From: Streptomyces sp. H27-H5
GTDB taxonomy: Bacteria; Actinomycetota; Actinomycetes; Streptomycetales; Streptomycetaceae
Direction of reading: 5' to 3'
Assembly (NCBI RefSeq): GCF_026627505.1
Contig: NZ_JAPNLK010000014.1
Span: 61,738-125,737 of the forward strand
Length of the DNA: 64,000 nt
Notes under the pieces: model-generated
Told to the model about the DNA's origin: nothing
The model's database searches: none
The model's input: the letters and a program-made list of their open reading frames with translations, nothing else
Made by a program: the position numbers and the translations under genes
Shown: in pieces, positions 58,942 to 64,000 of the stretch
How positions within the stretch are numbered: the stretch's first letter is position 1
Layout of the letters: each line of letters starts with the position of its first letter

Positions 58942-59253
58942 ATGCGACGCGTCACCATGCACTCCCTGTACGCCGGCCCCGAGCGGGCCGTCCAAGCCGG
59001 CGACACGGCGGACTTCGAGGACGAGGAAGCCGCCCGCCTCGTCGACGGCGGCTTCGCCACCTACGCCGACAAGCCCGCCCCGGACGGGCCGGCGGACGAG
59101 CGGCCCGTCGAGAAGATGACGGCCGACCAGCTGCGCGCCCTGGCCGCCGACAAGGGCTACGACCTCGGCGACGCCAAGACCAAGGCCGAGATCCTGGCGG
59201 CCGTGGTCGCCGCGATCGAGGCGGCACGCGAGGCCGACGGGGACGACGACTGA
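58942..59253 (+). CDS. Small head protein with a SAP/HeH-like motif
   Basis: A 103-residue protein. VTMHSLYAGPERAVQAGDTA starts it; the C terminus EKMTADQLRALAADKGYDLG with DAKTKAEILAAVVAAIEAAR resembles the HeH/SAP-like motif found in phage head and Rho-like proteins. It shares one base with the next start. Role in head assembly is inferred. Confidence 0.65.
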   Translation: MRRVTMHSLYAGPERAVQAGDTADFEDEEAARLVDGGFATYADKPAPDGPADERPVEKMTADQLRALAADKGYDLGDAKTKAEILAAVVAAIEAAREADGDDD

Positions 59254-59834
59254 TGGCGGCAGCCACGGACGCCGAGCTGCGGGCGTGGCTGCGCCTGCCG
59301 GACGCTCTGACCGAAGACGAGAGCGCGACCGCCGACCTCCTCATCGAACTCGCCCAGGGGGTGATCGAGGAGGAGGCCGGCCAGGCCCTGGAGTCCTCCA
59401 CCGACACCGTGGTCCTCGACGGGCCCACCCGGGACGGATCCGCCTACCAGAGCGCCTCACGCTCGGACCGGCTGATCCTGCCCAGGTGGCCCGTCACAGC
59501 CGTCCACACCGTCACCGAGGACGGCACCGACCTCACCCACGGAACCAGCGGCGGGTACACCTGGTCCGCCGCCGGGATCCTCACCCGCCGCGGCGCGACC
59601 TGGCCCTCACACGACCAGGCCGTCGAGGTCGTGTACACCGCCGGTTTCCTGCTCTGGCCCCCGGGCCTCAAACGCATCGTGCTGCGCCTGGCCGCGGCCG
59701 GCTGGTCCAACCCCGAGATGCTGGCGAGCGAATCGCTCGGCGACCACTCGCGGTCCTTCGTCGCCGAGGCCCTCGGCATGGAGCTCACCAAGGCGGACCT
59801 GCGGACCGTGTCCGCGTACAAGGCCCGCACGTGA
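59253..59834 (+). CDS. Head-tail connector protein (gp6/gp15-like)
   Basis: A 193-residue connector: TDAELRAWLRLPDALTEDES, DLLIELAQGVIEEEAGQAL and ILPRWPVTAVHTVTEDGTDL with VEVVYTAGFLLWPPGLKRIV. This is the fold of head-completion proteins that seal the portal after packaging. The ATG uses the final base of the upstream stop. Its stop overlaps the next GTG (GTGA). Confidence 0.8.
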   Translation: MAAATDAELRAWLRLPDALTEDESATADLLIELAQGVIEEEAGQALESSTDTVVLDGPTRDGSAYQSASRSDRLILPRWPVTAVHTVTEDGTDLTHGTSGGYTWSAAGILTRRGATWPSHDQAVEVVYTAGFLLWPPGLKRIVLRLAAAGWSNPEMLASESLGDHSRSFVAEALGMELTKADLRTVSAYKART

Positions 59835-60157
59835 TCGGCCGCTGGCTCAACCGCACACTGCAGGTGTGGCGGCCGTCGACCGCACCCGACGGTCTCGGCG
59901 GGCAGATCGTCACCCGCCAACAGCGGGACGACGTCCGCGCCAAGGTGGACCAGCCCTCGGCGAGCGAACGGCTCCTGGCCGCGCAGGCCGGATCCGAGCA
60001 CACCCACACCGTGTACCTCGCCCCGTCCGCCGACGTCGCCCGTGGCGACCACCTGCACGGACGCGGCCAGGTACTGCGCGTCCTCGCCGTCATCGAGCCG
60101 TCATCGACCCGCTACCGGCGCGCCGAATGCGAGCTGGTCCAATCCGAAGGAGCCTGA
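59831..60157 (+). CDS. Head-tail adaptor protein
   Basis: A 108-residue protein: IGRWLNRTLQVWRPSTAPDG, LGGQIVTRQQRDDVRAKVDQ and GDHLHGRGQVLRVLAVIEPS with RYRRAECELVQ. This matches the size, place and beta pattern of phage head-tail joining (stopper) proteins. GTG at 59831 is coupled to the upstream stop. Confidence 0.75.
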   Translation: MIGRWLNRTLQVWRPSTAPDGLGGQIVTRQQRDDVRAKVDQPSASERLLAAQAGSEHTHTVYLAPSADVARGDHLHGRGQVLRVLAVIEPSSTRYRRAECELVQSEGA

Positions 60158-60158
60158 C

Positions 60159-60497
60159 ATGGCCGCGCTGACCGTCGTCTCCCTGCCCATCGACGGCGGG
60201 GTGTCGCTGACCGACTCCCTCGTCGCCGCCGCCGGCGGGGGCGACACCGCCCCCTGCGGGCCCGGCCGGTTCCTCGTCGTCGCCAACGGTGACGCGAGCC
60301 CGCACACCGCGACCGTCGCCACCCCCGGCAACGTGTCCGGCCTCGACGTCGAGGACTGCGCCCTCGTCGTCCCCGCCGGCAAGACCGGCATCATGCCCCT
60401 GGCCCGGGCCATCTTCGCCGGCGCCAACGGGCGAGCCACCGTCACCTACAACGGGGTCACCAGCGTCAAGGTCGGCGTGTTCGAGGTCCCGCAGTGA
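60159..60497 (+). CDS. Small phage structural protein
   Basis: A 112-residue Gly/Ala/Val-rich beta protein (LTVVSLPIDGGVSLTDSLVA, VTYNGVTSVKVGVFEVPQ) with GAAGGAG upstream of ATG at 60159. It sits between connector and tail-completion genes. No known family; perhaps a minor head or tail decoration. Confidence 0.6.
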   Translation: MAALTVVSLPIDGGVSLTDSLVAAAGGGDTAPCGPGRFLVVANGDASPHTATVATPGNVSGLDVEDCALVVPAGKTGIMPLARAIFAGANGRATVTYNGVTSVKVGVFEVPQ

Positions 60498-60664
60498 GCG
60501 CCCCCGACACGCCGCCGCTCCCGCAGGAGCCGCACGAATGCCGAGCCCGCGCCGAGGAACACCTGGCCGAGCCCGCCGACCCCGCGGCCGCCACCGCGTG
60601 GGCGCTCCTGGCCGTCGCCGGTGAACTCGCCGCGATCCGGCGCGCACTCCACAAGAGGAGGTGA
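60494..60664 (+). CDS. Very small phage protein
   Basis: A 56-residue protein from GTG at 60494 (GTGA overlap). Pro-rich start, then a helix AAATAWALLAVAGELAAIRR and a basic end ALHKRR. It ends in a ribosome site AGAGGAGG for the next gene, whose GTG overlaps its stop. Function unknown. Confidence 0.55.
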   Translation: MSAPDTPPLPQEPHECRARAEEHLAEPADPAAATAWALLAVAGELAAIRRALHKRR

Positions 60665-61035
60665 TCGCCGTGCCCGTCCGCGTGCAGATCCAAGGTGCGG
60701 CCCGCCTACGGGTCGAGCTCGACCAACTCGACGACACCGTCATCGCGGCCCTCAAGAAGGGCGTACGGGAAGCGGCCGAGGCGGTGCGCGACGACACGAA
60801 GATGAACGTGCCGCGCGACACCGGCCACCTTCATGATCACGTCGACATCCGCTACGAGGACGATGGTCTGACCGCCGAGATCGGCTGGTTCGACGAGGCC
60901 TCGTACTACGCCAAGTTCTGGGAGCACGGAACCCGACGCCGGCCGGCCCGCCCCTCCCTCGGCCCCGCCCTGGAAGCCGAACGCCACCGCTACCGGGCCC
61001 GCCTGACCGAAGAGGTCAAGCGGGTCTTGCGGTGA
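60661..61035 (+). CDS. HK97 gp10-family tail completion protein
   Basis: A 124-residue protein of the HK97 gp10 type: VREAAEAVRDDTKMNVPRDT then GHLHDHVDIR, WFDEASYYAKFWEHGTRRRP and ARPSLGPALEAERHRY, with the YxxFxExGTxxxPxRP motif. It joins tail to head. GTG at 60661 is coupled to the preceding stop. Confidence 0.87.
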   Translation: MIAVPVRVQIQGAARLRVELDQLDDTVIAALKKGVREAAEAVRDDTKMNVPRDTGHLHDHVDIRYEDDGLTAEIGWFDEASYYAKFWEHGTRRRPARPSLGPALEAERHRYRARLTEEVKRVLR

Positions 61036-61448
61036 CCACCGCGCGGTCCGCCCTCGAACCGGTACAGGCGGCCCTGTACGTACGCCTGAGCGGCGACCAG
61101 ACACTCGGCGACCTGGTCACCGGCGTGTTCGACCACGTCCCCGAGGCGGACGACCTGGACTACGTGACGATCGGCGAGGCCACCGAGATCCCCGACAATC
61201 ACCACGGCGGGTTCGGCCGGGAGATCGTGGCCGCGCTGCACGTGTGGACCCGCGCCCGCGGCCACGGGCCCGGACTGCGGATCGCCGCCCGCCTCGTCGA
61301 GCTCCTCGACCACCAGCCGCTCACGATCGCCGGCCACACGCACATCGCCACGCGGCACGAGTTCAGCCAGACCCTCACCGATCCGGATCCGCCCGGCGAC
61401 ATCCGGCACGTCTCGATGCGCTTCCGCATCATCACCGAACAGGAGTAG
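61032..61448 (+). CDS. DUF3168-type tail completion (tail terminator) protein
   Basis: A 138-residue protein: ALEPVQAALYVRLSGDQTLG, VFDHVPEADDLDYVTIGEAT, GREIVAALHVWTRARGHGPG and HVSMRFRIITEQE match DUF3168 phage tail terminators that cap the tail tube. The GTG start overlaps the previous stop (61032-61035). Confidence 0.87.
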   Translation: MTTARSALEPVQAALYVRLSGDQTLGDLVTGVFDHVPEADDLDYVTIGEATEIPDNHHGGFGREIVAALHVWTRARGHGPGLRIAARLVELLDHQPLTIAGHTHIATRHEFSQTLTDPDPPGDIRHVSMRFRIITEQE

Positions 61449-61453
61449 CCGAC

Positions 61454-61867
61454 ATGGCCGGACAAAACGCATTCGGAACGCAGTTCAAGCGCGGCGACGG
61501 CGGTAGCCCCGAGACCTTCACCGCGCTGGCCGAGGTCACCAACATCTCCGGCCCCGGCCTGTCGAGGGAAACCATCGACGTCACGAGTCACTCCAGCCCG
61601 GACGCGTGGATGGAGTTCGTCGGCGGATTGAAAGACGGCGGCGAAGTGAGCATCGACGTCAACTACGCCCCCTCGATGCACGACTCCCTCGTCGACGACT
61701 TCGACGACGTGGACCCCCGCAACTACCAGGTGGTCTTCCCGGACCCGGACACCACCACGTGGTCCATCAAGGCCGTCATGACCGGCTTCGAAAGCGAAGC
61801 CCCGTATGACGACAAGCTCGCCGCCACCATCACGTTCAAGGTCAGTGGCAAGCCGACCATCTCCTGA
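61454..61867 (+). CDS. Major tail tube protein
   Basis: A 137-residue tube subunit: QFKRGDGGSPETFTALAEVT, SRETIDVTSHSSPDAWMEFV, GGLKDGGEVSIDVNYAP and the C-terminal TITFKVSGKPTI. The Ig-like tube fold of siphoviruses follows this motif order. CAGGAG upstream of ATG at 61454. Confidence 0.9.
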   Translation: MAGQNAFGTQFKRGDGGSPETFTALAEVTNISGPGLSRETIDVTSHSSPDAWMEFVGGLKDGGEVSIDVNYAPSMHDSLVDDFDDVDPRNYQVVFPDPDTTTWSIKAVMTGFESEAPYDDKLAATITFKVSGKPTIS

Positions 61868-61905
61868 CCCCCACCCCCTGGCACCACCGAGAGAGAGGCG
61901 CGGCC

Positions 61906-62307
61906 GTGGCCCTGCTGACACGAGCACAGATCGACACCGCGGATGACCGCACCTGGGAAGACATCGAGGTCCCGGAATGGGGCGGCAGCGTCCGCATTCT
62001 GGGTCTGTCCGGAACCGAACGAGACGCCTACGAGGCGTCCATGGTCCGCATGGGCTCACAGGGCAACGTGCAGAGCGTGAACCTCTTGGACAGCTCGGCG
62101 CGGCTCCTCGCCAAGTGCCTGGTGGACGAGGACTTCCAGCGCCTGTACACCGACAAGGAGGTCAAGGCGCTCGGCATGAAGAACGGCGCCGTGATCAAGG
62201 TGCTGTACAAGCACGCGCAGCGGCTGTCCGGCCTGGGCAAGAAGGCCGCCGAGGACGCGGCGGGAAACTCAGAGCCCGCCCAGAGCGGGTCTTCTACTTC
62301 CGACTAG
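61906..62307 (+). CDS. Tail assembly chaperone (G-type)
   Basis: A 133-residue protein in place before the tape measure gene: LTRAQIDTADDRTWEDIEVP then VRILGLSGTERDAYEASMVR. It is the short, abundant form; ribosomes that slip at 62262-62268 make the longer fusion. GTG at 61906 has AGAGAGG upstream. Chaperones of this type coat the tape measure protein during tail assembly. Confidence 0.88.
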   Translation: MALLTRAQIDTADDRTWEDIEVPEWGGSVRILGLSGTERDAYEASMVRMGSQGNVQSVNLLDSSARLLAKCLVDEDFQRLYTDKEVKALGMKNGAVIKVLYKHAQRLSGLGKKAAEDAAGNSEPAQSGSSTSD

Positions 62308-62675
62308 CCCTCGCCAAGGGCCTGTCGGTGGCCGAGTTGCTGGCCACGCACTCCTCGGCCGAGCTGACTGAGTGGATCGCCTACGAGCAGATCACCGGTC
62401 CGATCGGCCAGGCCCGCGACGACGCCCTCATGTCGATTCTCGCCGCCACCATCAGCAACACCGCACGTGGCAAGGGCCGCAAGGCGCGCGCCTCGGACTT
62501 CCTCCCCAAGTGGGACAGCGGCAAGGGCCGCCGCATGGACTGGACCGAAATGCTCGCCGCCGTCAAAACGATCAACCGCTCCCTCGGGGGCAGTGACGCA
62601 ACAACCCAGACAGGAGGCGAGCCTGATGGCGGTCCTGTCGGAGCTCCTCGTCAAACTCGGCATCGACGCCGATGA
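61906..62675 (+). CDS. Tail assembly chaperone fusion (GT-type) made by -1 frameshift
   Basis: Reading the first 121 codons in frame, then slipping back one base at GGGAAAC, gives a 256-residue protein that continues GKLRARPERVFYFRLALAKG and SVAELLATHSSAELTEWIAY. The second half has TARGKGRKARASDFLPKWDS typical of the T part. The 3' end overlaps the tape measure start by 50 bp. The second frame has no good start of its own at the junction. Confidence 0.85.
62262..62268 (+). other. Programmed -1 ribosomal slippery heptamer GGGAAAC
   Basis: GGGAAAC is read in the zero frame as G GGA AAC and in the -1 frame as GGG AAA C, an exact X XXY YYZ site. It lies 39 bases before the zero-frame stop at 62305-62307, and the -1 frame stays open for 135 more codons. 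Confidence 0.88.
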
Positions 62676-64000
62676 ACTGACCAACGGCGCGGAAGGCGCG
62701 GCCAACGAGGTCAACAACTCTCTGGCCGGGATCGGCGGGGCGGCCGCCGGCGCGGCGGTCGGCGCGGCCTTCGCCGTCGGCATGTCCGCCGCGATGGACG
62801 CGAGCTCCGCCAACGCGAAGCTGACCGCGCAGCTCGGGCTGACCAAGGAGGAGGCGGCCCGTGCCGGCGACATCGCGGGCGACGTGTTCAGCGCCGGGTG
62901 GGGCGAGTCGATCGACGAGGTCAACGAGGCCATCGGCAGCGTCGCGTCCTCCCTCGGCGGACTGTCCGACGTCACCGACGCCGAGATGCGGGAGATGTCC
63001 ACCGCCGCCCTCGCCCTCGCGAAGACCTTCGAGCTCGACGTCGCGGACGCGGCGACCGCCGCCGCCAACCTGATCAACAACAAGCTGGCCAAGGACGGAA
63101 CCGAAGCCTTCGACGTACTCACCAAAGCAGCACAGACCTTGCCCAAGTCGATGATGGAGGACATCCCCGCCGCCATCAACGACTACGGCAAACACTGGTC
63201 GCGCATCGGCCTGGACGCCAAGGACGCGATGGGCCTGATGTCGCAGTACGTCAAGGCCGGCGGCCGCGACATCGACCAGGCCGGCGACGTCCTGCACGAG
63301 TTCGCGCGCATCACCTCCGAGGAGACCGACAAGGCGAGCGAAGCTTTCAAGGGCCTCGGACTGCCGGCCAAAGAGATGCTCGACAACATCCACAAGGGGG
63401 GCGAGCCGGCCAAGGCCGCCCTGCAAAAGACCATCGAAGCCCTGCGCGGGGTCAAGGACGAGGGGAAGCAATCCGCCCTCGCCGTCGAACTGTTCGGCGA
63501 CATGGCCGGTGAGGGCGCCGATGCCCTGTGGGCGATGGACCCGGCGACGGCTGCGGCCTCAACCGGGATGGACAAGGCGGCCGGCTCGGCCAAGGCGATG
63601 GAGGACGCCCTGGCGAAGGACCCGATGATGGCCTACGACTCCATCGTCAGGAGCCTGACGACGCAGCTCGGCGAGTTCCTGGCGCCCGCCCTGGCGAAGG
63701 TGGCCACCTTCGCGAAGGAACACCCGGCCGCTTTCCAGGCGATCGCTGTCACGCTCGGCATCCTTGCCGTGGCCCTGGCCGTCGCGGCCGCGGCGCAGTG
63801 GGCGATGAACCTTGCGATGCTCGCCAACCCGATCACGTGGATCGTGCTTCTGGTCGTCGGCCTGGTCGCCGTCATCGTCTGGCTCGCGACCAAGACCAGG
63901 TTCTTCCAGGAAGCTTGGGAGCTGATGTCGACGATCGTGGTCGTGGCCTGGGAATGGCTCTGGTCCACGGTCCGGGACCTGACGAACCGCGCGGCCGCGT
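62626..64000 (+). CDS. Tape measure protein, cut by the window end
   Basis: At least 458 residues from ATG at 62626 (CAGGAGG upstream), open to the window end. It starts VLSELLVKLGIDADELTNGA, then a Gly/Ala-rich hydrophobic segment GIGGAAAGAAVGAAFAVGMS, long helical stretches (KLTAQLGLTKEEAARAGDIA) and a TP901-like domain with DVLTKAAQTLPKSMMEDIPA and VLHEFARITSEETDKASEAF. Near the cut are two membrane segments (AFQAIAVTLGILAVALAVAA and NPITWIVLLVVGLVAVIVWL). It sets tail length and helps DNA entry. Confidence 0.93.
   Translation, partial: MAVLSELLVKLGIDADELTNGAEGAANEVNNSLAGIGGAAAGAAVGAAFAVGMSAAMDASSANAKLTAQLGLTKEEAARAGDIAGDVFSAGWGESIDEVNEAIGSVASSLGGLSDVTDAEMREMSTAALALAKTFELDVADAATAAANLINNKLAKDGTEAFDVLTKAAQTLPKSMMEDIPAAINDYGKHWSRIGLDAKDAMGLMSQYVKAGGRDIDQAGDVLHEFARITSEETDKASEAFKGLGLPAKEMLDNIHKGGEPAKAALQKTIEALRGVKDEGKQSALAVELFGDMAGEGADALWAMDPATAAASTGMDKAAGSAKAMEDALAKDPMMAYDSIVRSLTTQLGEFLAPALAKVATFAKEHPAAFQAIAVTLGILAVALAVAAAAQWAMNLAMLANPITWIVLLVVGLVAVIVWLATKTRFFQEAWELMSTIVVVAWEWLWSTVRDLTNRAAA

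Larger units (their letters stand above)
38857..64000. mobile_element. Prophage, left part (siphovirus-type), running off the window
   Basis: From the yifB junction to the window end nearly all genes point rightward and include phage regulators, a replication-initiator-like gene, HNH, terminases, portal, protease, HK97 capsid, connectors, tail tube, frameshifted chaperones and a tape measure gene. Only two genes next to the junction point left. Integrase, lysis genes, tail fibres and the right end are outside the window. About 25 kb is visible. The structural genes are open and in order, so it looks intact so far. Confidence 0.95.

Noticed and set aside
62308..62675. Separate gene with its own start after the chaperone
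   Set aside because: The second frame has no convincing start at the junction, and an exact slippery heptamer joins it to the first frame.
38857..64000. Integrative conjugative element in place of a prophage
   Set aside because: No conjugation or FtsK-like transfer gene is seen in this part, and terminase, portal, capsid and tail genes are unmistakable.
1..64000. rRNA or tRNA genes
   Set aside because: No rRNA-like stretch or tRNA cloverleaf with a T-loop (GGTTCRANTCC) in proper context was found on reading the sequence; a covariance search was not possible.

Overview
The window is high-GC actinobacterial DNA with the gene content and order of a Streptomyces-type chromosome: the sporulation sigma factor whiG, the rpsB-tsf-pyrH-frr-cdsA block, twin-arginine lipoproteins, and many GTG starts with 4-base stop/start overlaps. 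From memory the host part follows the S. coelicolor region around whiG and rpsB; no search was run. The left 38.86 kb is host chromosome. The right 25.1 kb is the left part of a prophage that continues past the window end.

Host, 1-19.9 kb: polyamine (putrescine-type) uptake and catabolism. A minus-strand operon runs aldehyde dehydrogenase, PotD, PotA, PotB, PotC, FAD oxidoreductase (7796 down to 532). A second aldehyde dehydrogenase-PotD pair (17786 down to 15064) diverges from an Lrp/AsnC regulator and a class III aminotransferase (17972-19824). Transport by PotABC, transamination or oxidation, and aldehyde oxidation to a GABA-type acid form a coherent pathway. Both aldehyde dehydrogenase promoters carry a pair of 11-bp near-palindromes (ACGRAWTYCGT) 31 bp apart, a candidate shared operator for the Lrp protein. 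Between the two modules lie a NADAR-Nudix pair, adenosine deaminase, a glycerophosphodiesterase-like protein, a two-component system and a secreted serine hydrolase.

Host, 20-38.9 kb: an ABC ATPase/permease pair, a LOG-family protein, a DMT-type permease, and a thiamine ABC transporter (thiB-thiP-thiQ) behind a clear TPP riboswitch with a downstream terminator hairpin and a hairpin over the ribosome binding site. Then come rlmN, cdsA, frr, pyrH, tsf and rpsB, an M23 peptidase, a TetR regulator, whiG, dprA and yifB (comM-like).

yifB is broken: its reading frame meets an in-frame stop exactly where homology to the family ends (about 38857), and phage genes follow. The prophage therefore sits inside yifB, and the missing 5' end of yifB should lie beyond the right edge. 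From the junction rightward the prophage has an immunity region with divergent regulators and palindromic operators, a long chain of tightly coupled small early genes, and a replication-initiator-like gene carrying a five-copy palindromic iteron array inside its coding sequence. The array falls in two reading frames, so it is kept as DNA. Next come a WhiB-HNH-like-J-like fusion protein, more small zinc-ribbon, membrane and HTH genes, and a hairpin-bounded gap. The late module follows: HNH, TerS, TerL, portal-MuF fusion, protease, HK97 capsid, connectors, tail tube, frameshifted tail chaperones and a tape measure gene that runs off the window. It is a siphovirus-type plan. Integrase, lysis genes and the right attachment site are not in the window.
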